In this document: positions 1 through 8,618 of the stretch, piece after piece
How positions within the stretch are numbered: the stretch's first letter is position 1
Layout: every line of letters begins with the position of its first letter
Source: Dongia deserti
GTDB taxonomy: Bacteria > Pseudomonadota > Alphaproteobacteria > Dongiales > Dongiaceae
NCBI RefSeq assembly: GCF_003574735.1
Contig: NZ_QORW01000001.1
Span: 310,001-374,000, forward strand
Length of the DNA stretch: 64,000 bases
Reading direction: 5' to 3'
Made by a program: the position numbers and the translations under genes
Notes under the pieces: generated by a model
What the model saw: the letters and a program-made list of their open reading frames with translations, nothing else
The model's database searches: none
What the model was told of the DNA's origin: nothing

Positions 1-1466
1 ACGTAGCCGAGAACGGCACGAGCGTCATCTTCCGAAAGCGGGATGTCGTTGTGCAACTGGTGGGTTAGCACCAGGCGCCGGCTGCCTTTGAGATCGACAT
101 CGGAGACCTGGATGTTGGGATCCCGCTCACCCGGATCATATTGCCGGGCAAGAGCGCGGCGAACGCGGGCATAGCCGCGCTCATCATGGATCGCATCGAC
201 CAGATAGTGCGGCGCCTCGCTCTCGTCCGTGAGCTTGAACAGCCGCATCTTGCGCATCATGGTAGGGCTCAGATATTGCGCGATGAAGGAATCGTCGCGG
301 AAATTCGCCCAGACCGTCTTCAGCGTTTCCATCACATCGCCGTTGCCGGCGATTTCCGGCAGGTACTCGCGGTCTTCATCGGTTGGGTCGGTCACGACGC
401 GCTCGATGTCGCGCATCATCTCGAAGCCGAGGGCATAGGGGTTGAGGCCGGAATAGCGCCGATCATCGAAGTCCGGTTGGAACACGACGTTGGCGTGGCT
501 CGAGAGGAATTCGAGCATCGAGCCTTCGCTGATCTTACCCAGATCGTAGAGCCTGTTCATGATCCGATAGTGAACGTAGGTGGCGCAACCTTCGTTCATC
601 ATCTTGGTCTGCTTCTGCGGATAGAAGTATTGCGCGATGTTCCGCACGATGCGCACCAGCTCGCGTTCCCAATCCTTGAGGGACGGCGAGAATTTCTCGA
701 TGAAATAGAGCAGGTTCTCTTCCGGCAAGCCGAGCTTCTTGCGCGCCATGTCGACTTCCGGCTTGACTTCCTCGCGCTTCGGCTTGGGCGGAAGCGTGCG
801 CCAAAGATCGTTGTAGGTCTGCCGCTGATGCTCCAGGCGCTCCTCGGCGCGCTTCTTCTCCGTTGCCAGGCTGAGCCGCGGCCGCCGCCCATAGCGATTG
901 ACCGCATGATCCATCAGCGCGTGCGCGGCGTCGAGCACGCGTTCGACCGAGGAGATGCCGTGCTGCTCCTCGCAGCGCGCGACATAGGACTTCGCGAAAT
1001 TGAGATAATCGAGAATCCCTTCGGCATCGGTCCACTCCTTGAACAGGTAATTGTTCCTGAAGAAGTGATTGTGGCCGAAGGCGGCGTGCGCCATCACCAG
1101 TGTCTGCATGGTCATGGTGTTCTCTTCCATGACGTAGCAGATGCAGGGGTTGGAGTTGATGACGATCTCGTAGGCCAGTCCCTGATAGCCCTTGCGATAC
1201 AGCGCCTCGTCGCGGGTGAAGCGCTTGCCGAATGACCAGTGGTGATAGAACACCGGCATGCCGATGGAGGAATAAGCGTCGAGCATCTGCTCCGAGCTGA
1301 TCATCTCCACCTGGACGGGATAGGGATCGAGCTTCAGCTCATTGAGCGCGATATCCTCGATCGCATCAAAAGTGCGCTTCAGCGTGTCGAAATTCCATTC
1401 GCCGGTTTGGAACAGCAAAGCGCTACCCGGCTGCACGCTCGTGTTTGCCGATCGACCCGCCATCAT
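1..1466 (-). CDS. spoVR: SpoVR/YcgB family protein (3' end outside window)
   Basis: SpoVR family protein; 488 codons are visible and the C-terminus runs off the window. Recognised from the conserved core: WSFGKRF near residue 77, YEIVINSNPCICY near 98, GHNHFF, and HEGCATYVHYRI-like text (here NEGCATYVHYRI). SpoVR proteins are cytoplasmic, of unknown biochemistry, and in many proteobacteria sit downstream of prkA and yeaH, as here. The ATG at 1466 overlaps the TGA of yeaH in an ATGA junction, so translation is probably coupled. The family is linked to spore cortex in Bacillus and to stationary-phase or stress responses in Gram-negatives. Family assignment is secure; function is not known. Confidence 0.93.
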   Translation of the reverse strand, partial: MMAGRSANTSVQPGSALLFQTGEWNFDTLKRTFDAIEDIALNELKLDPYPVQVEMISSEQMLDAYSSIGMPVFYHHWSFGKRFTRDEALYRKGYQGLAYEIVINSNPCICYVMEENTMTMQTLVMAHAAFGHNHFFRNNYLFKEWTDAEGILDYLNFAKSYVARCEEQHGISSVERVLDAAHALMDHAVNRYGRRPRLSLATEKKRAEERLEHQRQTYNDLWRTLPPKPKREEVKPEVDMARKKLGLPEENLLYFIEKFSPSLKDWERELVRIVRNIAQYFYPQKQTKMMNEGCATYVHYRIMNRLYDLGKISEGSMLEFLSSHANVVFQPDFDDRRYSGLNPYALGFEMMRDIERVVTDPTDEDREYLPEIAGNGDVMETLKTVWANFRDDSFIAQYLSPTMMRKMRLFKLTDESEAPHYLVDAIHDERGYARVRRALARQYDPGERDPNIQVSDVDLKGSRRLVLTHQLHNDIPLSEDDARAVLGY

Positions 1467-2773
1467 GCAACCTTCTGAGTCTTGGCGAACAGCTGATGGA
1501 AAACGGGGAAAATGTCCGACTTGGAGAACACCCGTTTCATGACGAAGTTGAGGGCCAGGTCGGCTACCGTCTTGTAGTCACGCCACAACAGGCTGGCATT
1601 GCCCTCGGAGCGGAACATGCCGGCCTCGCGCTCGTCCACCACTTCGATATAAGCGAAATACTGGCACAAGGGCAGCAGCTCATCCCGCAGGATGCGCGTG
1701 CAGGTTTCACTGTCGCTCGGATAGTTGTCGCCGTCGGAGGCCTGCGCCGCATAGATGTTCCAGGCGTCGGTGGGATAGCGTTCGTCGATGATGCGCTTCA
1801 TCTCGGCAAGCGCGCTGGAAACCACCGTGCCACCGGTTTCGGCCGAGCGGAAGAACGTCTCTTCGTCCACTTCCTTGGCCTCGGACGTGTGACGGATGAA
1901 AACTACATCCACATGCTCGTATTTCCGGGACAGGAAGAGGTGCAGCAGCAGGAAGAACCTCTTGGCGAGATCCTTCATGTATTCGCTCATGGAACCGGAC
2001 ACGTCCATGAGGCAGAACATGACTGCCCGCGCATTCGGCTTCGGCGTCTGCTCATAGCGATTGAAACGCAGGTCGACCGGATCGATGAAGGCGATCCGCT
2101 TCATGCGGCGCTCGAGCTGCGCCTGGACGATACGCAGCTCGCCGAGCTTCTTCTCCTCGACCTCGGTCCGCCCTTCCTTCGCTTCAAGCTCCGCGATCCT
2201 GTTGGTCACCATCGCCATCTCGTCCAAGGTCGGGCGATGGAGCGAGATGCGCCTGGCGAGGCTGTGCCGCATGGTTCGGACGAGATTGAGATTGCGGGGC
2301 GAGCCGCTCGCGGTGAAGCCGGCGCGCTGAGGCTGAGACGCGACCGTCTCCTTCAAGTGGGTCTTGACCAGATTCGGCAGTTCCAGCTCGTCGAACAGGA
2401 TGTCGAGATACTCGTCCCGCGTCAGGGTGAAGCGGAAATCATCCTCGCCCTCGCCATCGGGGCTGCCTTCGCGGCTGCGACCGCCGGCCTCGCCACCGTC
2501 GGGCTTCGGCAAGGTATCGCCGGCGACGAACTCCTTGTTACCCGGATGGACGTGCTCGCGATTGCCGCCCTGGCGGGCGTGGTGGAAGCGCGGCTCTTGG
2601 ATGCGCTTGCGGGGGATGTTGACCACCTCCTTGGTATCGACATCACCCAGGGCCCGCTCCTTGATGGAGCGGACCACCGCATCCTTGATCTGTTCCCGTA
2701 CCAGCCGGATGAAGCGTTGCCGGTTGGTGTGACTTCTGCCTTTCGGGTTCAGCCGCCGGTCGACGATGTTCAT
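1463..2773 (-). CDS. yeaH: YeaH/YhbH family protein (DUF444, VWA-like)
   Basis: DUF444 protein of 436 residues, usual length for YeaH. The N-terminus is basic and followed by a Gly/Glu-rich low-complexity stretch at about 85-112. The C-terminal half has a von Willebrand A-like fold with a MIDAS-type DVSGS at 257-261. It is the second gene of prkA-yeaH-spoVR, 26 bp after prkA and overlapping spoVR by 4 bp. In E. coli the homologous yeaGH pair is induced by nitrogen starvation; whether YeaH is a partner or substrate of the kinase is unsettled. The start ATG at 2773 is supported by the conserved N-terminal IVDRRLNPKGRS. Confidence 0.93.
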   Translation of the reverse strand: MNIVDRRLNPKGRSHTNRQRFIRLVREQIKDAVVRSIKERALGDVDTKEVVNIPRKRIQEPRFHHARQGGNREHVHPGNKEFVAGDTLPKPDGGEAGGRSREGSPDGEGEDDFRFTLTRDEYLDILFDELELPNLVKTHLKETVASQPQRAGFTASGSPRNLNLVRTMRHSLARRISLHRPTLDEMAMVTNRIAELEAKEGRTEVEEKKLGELRIVQAQLERRMKRIAFIDPVDLRFNRYEQTPKPNARAVMFCLMDVSGSMSEYMKDLAKRFFLLLHLFLSRKYEHVDVVFIRHTSEAKEVDEETFFRSAETGGTVVSSALAEMKRIIDERYPTDAWNIYAAQASDGDNYPSDSETCTRILRDELLPLCQYFAYIEVVDEREAGMFRSEGNASLLWRDYKTVADLALNFVMKRVFSKSDIFPVFHQLFAKTQKVA

Positions 2774-2799
2774 GCGCTCTCCCTCGGCGGACTATAGCC

Positions 2800-4746
2800 T
2801 TAACCGGCCTTATTCACCCGCATATACCACTCGACCAAGCGACGGGTCTGCCGTGGCGTGTAGCCGCGGCTGACCATGCGCGCCACGAACTCGGTATGCT
2901 TCTTCTCAGTGTCCTTGTCGGCCTTGCTGGAGAAGCTGATCACGGGCAGCAGATCCTCCACTTGCGAGAACATGCGCTTCTCGATGACCTCGCGGATCTT
3001 TTCATAGCTGGTCCAGGCGGGGTTCTTGCCGTGGTTGGCGGCGCGGGCTCTGAGCGCGAACTTCACCACCTCGAAGCGGAAGTCCTTGGGATTCGCGATG
3101 CCCGCCGGCTTCTCGATCTTCGAGAGCTCCTGGTCCAGCATCTTGCGGTCGAACAGCTGGCCGGTATCCGGATCCTTGTAGTCCTGATCCTCGACCCAGG
3201 CATCGGCATAGGCGACATATCGGTCGAACAGGTTCTGTCCGTAGTCGCCGTAGCTCTCCAGATAGGCCTTCTGGATCTCGTTGCCGATGAACTCCGCGTA
3301 ACGCTGCGACAGCTCGCTCTTGATGAAGTCGATATACTGCTTCTCGACCGCATCGGGGAATTGCTCGCGCTTGATTGCGTTCTCCATCACGTACATCAGG
3401 TGCACGGGGTCGGCGGCCACTTCCTCGATGTCGAAATTGTACGTCTCAGACAGGACCTTGAAGGCAAAGCGAGTCGAGATGCCGGTCATGCCCTCGTCCA
3501 CGCCCGCGACATCGCGGTACTCCTGCATGGACTTGGCCTTGGGATCGACATCCTTCAGGTTCTCGCCATTATAGACCCGCATCTTGGAGAAGAGGTTCGA
3601 GTTCTCGTGCTCCTTGAGGCGCGTGAGGACGCAGAATTGGGAGAGCATCTCCATCGTGCCCGGTGAGCAGGGCGCCATGGCGAGGTCGCTGGTCTGCACC
3701 AGCTTCTTGTAGATCTGCGCTTCCTCGTTGGCGCGCAGGCAATAGGGCACCTTCACCACGCAGATGCGGTCGATGAAGGCCTCGTTGTTCTTGTTGTTCT
3801 TGAAGCTCTGCCACTCCGCTTCGTTCGAGTGGGCCAGCACGATCCCCTGATAGGGAATCGCGCCCACGCTCTCGGTGCCGACATAGTTGTTCTCCTGCGT
3901 CGCGGTCAGCAGGGGATGCAACATCTTGATCGGCGCCTTGAACATCTCGACGAACTCGAGCAGACCCTGGGTGGTCAAATTGAGGGCACCGCTGTACGAA
4001 TAAGCGTCAGGATCGTTCTGGCTGTAGAATTCGAGCTTGCGGATATCGACCTTGCCGACCAGCGAGGAGACGTCCTGGTTATTCTCGTCGCCCGGCTCGG
4101 CCTTGGCGATGCCGATCTGCTTCAGCTTCGAGGGATAGAGCTTCACCACAGTGAACTTGGAGATGTCTCCATCGAACTCGCCCACCCGCTTGACTGCCCA
4201 TGGCGACATGAGCCCGGTCAAGTAGCGGAGCGGGATGTTGTATTTGTCCTGCAGCACGGCACCCATGCGGTCAGGATCGAACAGGCCGAGCGGCGATTCG
4301 AAGCAGGGGCTGATCTGGTCGCCTGCTTTCAGCACATAGATCGGCAGCTTCTCCATCAGCGCCTTCAGACGCTCGGCCAGAGAGGACTTGCCACCGCCGA
4401 CCGGGCCCAACAGGTAGAGGATCTGCTTGCGCTCCTCCAGCCCCTGCGCCGCGTGCTTGAAGAAGCCGACGATGCGCTCGATTGTCTCCTCCATGCCGTA
4501 GAAGTCGGAGAAGGCCGGGTACTGCTTGATCGACCGGTTCATGAAAACGCGGCCGAGGCGCGCGTCCTGCGCGGTGTCGATCACGACCGGCTCGCCAATG
4601 GCCGCGACCATGCGCTCGGCTGAGGTGGCGTAGGTCGTCGGATCCTCGCGGCAGAGCATGAGATATTCGCGGAGCGAGAACTCCGTCTGCCTGCGGCTCT
4701 CGAACAGATTGGTGTAAAGGTCGAAGACGTCGGACTGGTGATTCAT
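2800..4746 (-). CDS. prkA: PrkA family serine protein kinase
   Basis: PrkA/YeaG family protein, 648 residues, full length. It has an N-terminal AAA-like ATPase domain with Walker A GPVGGGKS at 114-121, followed by the PrkA C-terminal domain; the family is described as serine kinase and also as AAA+ protease-like. It is the first gene of the prkA-yeaH-spoVR operon. A sigma-54-like -24/-12 element lies 36-52 bp upstream of the ATG, which agrees with NtrC/RpoN control of E. coli yeaGH. The leader between promoter and ATG is short, about 25 nt. The family call is very safe; the physiological trigger in this organism is inferred. Confidence 0.95.
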   Translation of the reverse strand: MNHQSDVFDLYTNLFESRRQTEFSLREYLMLCREDPTTYATSAERMVAAIGEPVVIDTAQDARLGRVFMNRSIKQYPAFSDFYGMEETIERIVGFFKHAAQGLEERKQILYLLGPVGGGKSSLAERLKALMEKLPIYVLKAGDQISPCFESPLGLFDPDRMGAVLQDKYNIPLRYLTGLMSPWAVKRVGEFDGDISKFTVVKLYPSKLKQIGIAKAEPGDENNQDVSSLVGKVDIRKLEFYSQNDPDAYSYSGALNLTTQGLLEFVEMFKAPIKMLHPLLTATQENNYVGTESVGAIPYQGIVLAHSNEAEWQSFKNNKNNEAFIDRICVVKVPYCLRANEEAQIYKKLVQTSDLAMAPCSPGTMEMLSQFCVLTRLKEHENSNLFSKMRVYNGENLKDVDPKAKSMQEYRDVAGVDEGMTGISTRFAFKVLSETYNFDIEEVAADPVHLMYVMENAIKREQFPDAVEKQYIDFIKSELSQRYAEFIGNEIQKAYLESYGDYGQNLFDRYVAYADAWVEDQDYKDPDTGQLFDRKMLDQELSKIEKPAGIANPKDFRFEVVKFALRARAANHGKNPAWTSYEKIREVIEKRMFSQVEDLLPVISFSSKADKDTEKKHTEFVARMVSRGYTPRQTRRLVEWYMRVNKAG

Positions 4747-4781
4747 TGCGCACCTGGGATGTGATGGCGTGACGATGTGTA

Positions 4782-4798
4782 TGCAATTGCGAGGCCAG
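4782..4798 (-). promoter_or_regulatory. Sigma-54-type (-24/-12) promoter of the prkA operon
   Basis: Read on the minus strand, CTGGCCTCGCAATTGCA matches the RpoN consensus YTGGCACGNNNNTTGCW at every invariant position. The GG and GC dinucleotides are separated by exactly 10 nt. Predicted transcription would start near 4771, about 25 nt before the prkA ATG. E. coli yeaGH is a known RpoN/NtrC target, which supports the reading. Confidence 0.7.
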
Positions 4799-4936
4799 CG
4801 GCGCCAATTCTGGTCGTGCTTGCCCCGATCGTGTCTAGAGAGCGATCTGCATCAGCAGCGAAGCATGCGATCGCGCGCGCGTGACCCCGCGCGCTGCGAG
4901 CAGCGGCGTCAAATTTCGAGTACAGTCGGGTGAGGC

Positions 4937-4969
4937 GTTCGGTTGTTGCCCCCGAACGACGTAGTTCGG
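4937..4969. promoter_or_regulatory. Clustered GTTCGG/CCGAAC half-sites upstream of prkA
   Basis: Three copies of the hexamer occur in 33 bp: GTTCGG at 4937-4942, CCGAAC at 4952-4957 and GTTCGG at 4964-4969. The last two form an inverted repeat with a 6-bp spacer. They lie about 140-190 bp upstream of the sigma-54-like element, a usual distance for enhancer-binding proteins. The cognate protein is not known; binding is inferred. Confidence 0.4.
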
Positions 4970-5420
4970 TTCTATTGGCGGTCGCTAACCCGCCGCTGCG
5001 ATGAAATGACACCAACATCGCTGGAGCATCCTTGAACCGCCGCGTAACCCGTCGTCGTCGCGTCGCAATGCGCTCGCGACCGGCTCCCGCAGGAGCCGAT
5101 ATCGAAAGTCACTGCCGTTCGCTGTGTCTTCGTTGGGCACATGCAACACGCTCCGACCTACCAACACGTCCCGGTCGCCTGGGTTCCGGGACACACGCTA
5201 CGCAAGGGCGGTCCAGCAATTGTCAAGTATGCGCTCTCCAGGCCAAGTCAAGTCTGCCACGGTTAGGGTTAACGAATACTAAAACCCGACTCGGCCAAAG
5301 GTAAGTGTAACTCTGGACACGTCTGCGTGAGAGCAAAAATTGAATCGGCCAATCGATCACAGACCGTTCATCGTGACATGTGTGCGCACTGCAACGCCGC
5401 AATTGTGGCAAGAACGAACG

Positions 5421-5469
5421 CAAATGCGCCGTCACGGCGCGCAAATGCGCCGTCACGGCGCGCAAATGC
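5421..5469. repeat. 21-bp tandem direct repeat, about 2.3 copies
   Basis: Two perfect 21-bp copies begin with CAAATGCGCCGTCACGG at 5421-5441 and 5442-5462, followed by a third truncated copy CAAATGC at 5463-5469. It is intergenic. The period equals two helical turns, so protein would contact the same DNA face in each copy. Confidence 0.85.
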
Positions 5470-5550
5470 AGCATCACTCTGTCGAAATGGCTATTACGGA
5501 TGCCTGAGTGGGAACATCTGCGCGCTCAGAGCGCCTCGGGCGCGCATGCA

Positions 5551-5571
5551 TGCAACGCGTTGCAACGTTGC
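5551..5571. repeat. Overlapping palindromes TGCAACGCGTTGCA and GCAACGTTGC
   Basis: A perfect 14-bp palindrome at 5551-5564 overlaps a perfect 10-bp palindrome at 5562-5571, and alternating ATGCATGCA sequence precedes them. They lie 3' of tRNA-Glu in its transcription direction. They could be operators or a processing/termination structure; no T-run follows, so a classic terminator is not supported. Confidence 0.55.
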
Positions 5572-5622
5572 GTGAACAACATCGTGGGATGAGCGAGCTG
5601 TGAGGGGATCAGATTGGCCAGA

Positions 5623-5698
5623 TGGCGTCCCCAACGGGATTCGAACCCGTGTCTTCACCGTGAAAGGGTGATGTCCTGGGCCTCTAGACGATGGGGAC
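5623..5698 (-). tRNA. tRNA-Glu (UUC)
   Basis: Full cloverleaf on the minus strand, 76 nt including an encoded CCA (5623-5625). Acceptor GUCCCCA pairs with UGGGGAC, discriminator G. The anticodon stem UCACC/GGUGA closes the loop CUUUCAC, giving anticodon UUC with its plus-strand complement at 5662-5664. The T-arm ACGGG-UUCGAAU-CCCGU is canonical, and GUCUAGAGGCCCAGGAC is the typical bacterial tRNA-Glu D-arm. A TATAAA hexamer on the minus strand at 5736-5741, about 38 nt upstream, may be its -10 box. It lies downstream of recJ on the same strand. Confidence 0.97.
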
Positions 5699-5807
5699 GC
5701 AACAAGGCTTCATGCCGACTTCTCGGCGCGGCTTGTTTATATGCTTTGTCGCTCCAGATCAACCGCGACTATTACATTGAAATTGCTTCATAATTCAAGG
5801 CGATGCG

Positions 5808-7592
5808 TCAGCCTGCCGCAAACGCCGCATCTTCGATCTGGATTTGCACCTGCTCGCGGCCCCGCCAGCTGTCCCGTTTCAGCCGCCCGGCGATATGCAG
5901 CGCCGCACCGCGGCTCGCCAGCAGCGTGCGGCCCAATTCCTCACTGGCGACGCGGAATGCGATCGCCTTCAGCCGCCCACCATCCGGTCCCGTGAGCATG
6001 CAGCGCACGTGATCGGAGCCGACGATGTCGGCCATCGCCACCCGCTGCGCGGGAAGCACGAAGCGCGGCTCCGCGTTGCCGGCGCCAAAGGGCGCGAGGC
6101 GATCGAGCGTGGAGATCAGCTGCGGGGAGGCGGCGCGCGCCTGCAGCGCGCCATCAATCAACAAGGTCGGCACGAGCGGCGTGCCGTCGAGGTTGTCCTT
6201 GAAGCGCGCAGCGATGAACGCCTGCAAGGCGCCGAGCTTCTCCTCCTGGACCTCGAATCCCGCCGCCATCGCATGGCCGCCACCTTTCAGCACCAGGCCC
6301 GCTTCACGCGCGGCGATGATGGCCTGACCGAGATGCAGACCCGTGACGGAGCGGCCGGATGCCTTACCCACGCCATCCTCCAGCGCGATGACGCACGCTG
6401 GGCGCTGATAGCGCTCCTTCAAACGGCCTGCGACAATTCCGATCACACCAGGATGCCAACCTGCACCCGCGAGGAACAGCAGATGCGGGTTGTCTGCCGC
6501 CTGCGCCTCGGCTTGGCGCAGTGCGGCCGCCTGCACCTCGTTCTCGAGCGCGCGTCTGTCCTCGTTGTAGGCATCGAGCTGGCGCGCCAGATCGCTTGCC
6601 AAGACCGGATCGTCGGTCGCCAGCAGCCTTGCGCCCAGATCGGAGCGCCCCACGCGCCCACCCGCATTGACACGGGGACCCAGCAGGAAGGCGGCGTGAT
6701 AGGCATCCACCCGATCGTCCACCCGCGCCACGTCGCATAAGGCCTTGATGCCGAGATTGCCGCGCCGGGCCATCACCTTGAGCCCTTGCGAGGCCAGCGC
6801 GCGGTTGAGTCCGGTCAGCGCCACCACGTCACACACCGTGCCCAGCGCAACCAGATCAAGCCACTGCAGCAGGTCCGGTTCAGGCCGCGCGGGGCCAAAC
6901 CAGCCGCGCCGCCGCAGCGCGCGATTGGTCGCGATCACCAGCAGATACACCACGCCGACCGCCGCCAGGTTGCGATGGGGGAAATTCTCATCGAGCCGGT
7001 TGGGATTGATGACCGCCTGCGCCGCCGGCAACGCCGGCTCGGCCACGTGATGGTCGGCGATGATGACATCGAGGCCGATGCGCTGCGCTTCCTCCAGCGC
7101 GGCGAAAGCGGTGATGCCGCAATCCACCGTGATGACGAGGGTCGCGCCTTGCGCCTTCAGCGCATGAAAGGCCGGCGCATTCGGGCCGTAGCCTTCGCGC
7201 ATCCGGTCCGGCACATAGAGCAGCGGCTCCTCCACACCGACCGCGCGCAGGAAGCGCGACAACAGAGCCGCGGACGTCGCCCCATCGACGTCATAATCGC
7301 CGAAGATTGCGATGCGCTCGCCTCGCCCGATCCCATCCGCCAGCCGCGCCGCCGCCTGATCCATGTCCTTGAGCTCGGACGGATCGGTCAGCAGGTCGCG
7401 CAGCTTGGGTTGCAGAAAGCTCGGCGCGCCCTCCAAGGTGTGGCCGCGCGCCGCCAGCATGCGGCCGACGATCTCAGGCACCTGGCAGCGCTGCGCGATG
7501 GCAAGGCCGAGGCGATCATCCCCTGGCCGCTCGAGCCAGAATCGGCCGCACAGCGATCTGGAGACGCCGAGATAGGGAGTGGCTTCCATCAT
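5808..7592 (-). CDS. recJ: Single-stranded-DNA-specific exonuclease RecJ
   Basis: RecJ, a 5'-3' ssDNA exonuclease of the DHH phosphoesterase family used in RecF-pathway recombination and mismatch or base-excision repair. Its 594 residues are normal for alphaproteobacterial RecJ. The metal-binding DYDVDG motif is at 99-104 and the DHH signature at 180-182. The glycine-rich DHHA1-type motif GGGHAMAAG follows near 460, then a C-terminal OB-fold region. It is the last protein gene of hom-glpX-recJ, 30 bp after glpX, with tRNA-Glu 110 bp downstream. Confidence 0.96.
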   Translation of the reverse strand: MMEATPYLGVSRSLCGRFWLERPGDDRLGLAIAQRCQVPEIVGRMLAARGHTLEGAPSFLQPKLRDLLTDPSELKDMDQAAARLADGIGRGERIAIFGDYDVDGATSAALLSRFLRAVGVEEPLLYVPDRMREGYGPNAPAFHALKAQGATLVITVDCGITAFAALEEAQRIGLDVIIADHHVAEPALPAAQAVINPNRLDENFPHRNLAAVGVVYLLVIATNRALRRRGWFGPARPEPDLLQWLDLVALGTVCDVVALTGLNRALASQGLKVMARRGNLGIKALCDVARVDDRVDAYHAAFLLGPRVNAGGRVGRSDLGARLLATDDPVLASDLARQLDAYNEDRRALENEVQAAALRQAEAQAADNPHLLFLAGAGWHPGVIGIVAGRLKERYQRPACVIALEDGVGKASGRSVTGLHLGQAIIAAREAGLVLKGGGHAMAAGFEVQEEKLGALQAFIAARFKDNLDGTPLVPTLLIDGALQARAASPQLISTLDRLAPFGAGNAEPRFVLPAQRVAMADIVGSDHVRCMLTGPDGGRLKAIAFRVASEELGRTLLASRGAALHIAGRLKRDSWRGREQVQIQIEDAAFAAG

Positions 7593-7622
7593 CGGCGCCA
7601 GAAAAGCGTCCTTTAGCTGATT

Positions 7623-8576
7623 CTACAAGGTCGCCTTGATCTTCCAGTTGTGCTGCGCTTCGACCACCCGGACCGTCCCGGATTTGGAACGCATGACGAT
7701 GGAATGCGTGGTCGCCGTATACGGGCCGCGGCGCACGCCCGGCAGCATCGCGCCATCGGTGACTCCGGTCGCGGCGAACATCACGTCGCCCTTCGCCAGA
7801 TCGTTCAGTCCGTATTTGCGATTGAGATCGGTGATACCGAGGCGCCGGGCGCGGCCCTTCTCATCATCGTTGCGGAACAGCAGCCGGCCCTGCATCTGCC
7901 CGCCGATGCAGCGCAGGGCGGCGGCCGCCAGCACGCCCTCGGGCGCGCCGCCGGAACCCATATAGATGTCTACGCCGCTGTCCGGCCGCGCCGTGGAGAT
8001 GACGCCGGACACGTCGCCATCCGAGATCAGCATGATGCGCGCGCCCGCCGCGCGCACACGCGAGATCAGCTCAGTGTGCCGAGGGCGGTCGAGGATGCAA
8101 GCGACCAGATCGGCGATCTCCATCCGCTTCGCTTTTGCGAGTTGCCGAAGATTCTCTTCCGGCCCGCCGTCGAGATCGACGACGTTGTCGGGCAGGCCAG
8201 GCCCGATCGCGATCTTGTCCATGTAGACATCTGGCGCGTTAAGGAACCCACCCTCCTCCGCCATGGCCACAACCGCCAAGGCGTTGGAGCCGCCCTTCGC
8301 GGTGATGGTCGTCCCTTCGAGGGGATCGAGGGCGATATCGATCTTGGGCCCACCGGCGCCCACCTTCTCGCCGATATAAAGCATTGGCGCTTCGTCACGC
8401 TCGCCCTCGCCGATCACCACCGTGCCTTCGATGGCAAGGCTGTTGAGCGCCGACCGCATGGCATCGACGGCGGCTTGATCGGCGGCCTTCTCATCGCCGC
8501 GTCCCATCAGGCGCGAGGCGGCCAGCGCTGCCGCTTCGGTCACGCGAACGGCTTCCAAGGCGAGATTTCGGTCCAT
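7623..8576 (-). CDS. glpX: Class II fructose-1,6-bisphosphatase GlpX
   Basis: GlpX-type, metal-dependent fructose-1,6-bisphosphatase of gluconeogenesis (some homologues also act on sedoheptulose-1,7-bisphosphate). It is 317 residues, normal length. Seen are GEGERDEAPMLYIGE near 56-70, which provides metal-binding acidic residues, and DPLEGT near 86, plus the conserved N-terminal LALEAVRVTEAAALAASRLMGRGDE. It lies between hom and recJ with gaps of 42 and 30 bp, the usual alphaproteobacterial order, and is probably co-transcribed with both. Confidence 0.96.
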   Translation of the reverse strand: MDRNLALEAVRVTEAAALAASRLMGRGDEKAADQAAVDAMRSALNSLAIEGTVVIGEGERDEAPMLYIGEKVGAGGPKIDIALDPLEGTTITAKGGSNALAVVAMAEEGGFLNAPDVYMDKIAIGPGLPDNVVDLDGGPEENLRQLAKAKRMEIADLVACILDRPRHTELISRVRAAGARIMLISDGDVSGVISTARPDSGVDIYMGSGGAPEGVLAAAALRCIGGQMQGRLLFRNDDEKGRARRLGITDLNRKYGLNDLAKGDVMFAATGVTDGAMLPGVRRGPYTATTHSIVMRSKSGTVRVVEAQHNWKIKATL

Positions 8577-8618
8577 GAGTGCACTCCCTGTTGCGGATCG
8601 CGCGGCGCCGGGGCGCCG

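Larger units (their letters stand above)
4799..5622. other. Non-coding region between the prkA promoter and tRNA-Glu
   Basis: About 820 bp with no convincing gene. Short open frames here lack a ribosome site, a recognisable family and typical GC-rich third positions. The stretch holds the GTTCGG half-sites, a 21-bp tandem repeat at 5421-5469 and nested palindromes at 5551-5571. Base composition is more even than in the flanking genes. A small RNA or the 5' part of a long regulatory region is possible, but nothing identifies one. Confidence 0.5.

Noticed and set aside
5421-5469. CRISPR array
   Set aside because: The repeats are directly adjacent with no spacers, and no cas gene is in the window.
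4743-5592. Several 60-90-codon frames around 4.75-5.6 kb
   Set aside because: They overlap each other on both strands, include the tandem repeat, and lack ribosome sites or known domains.
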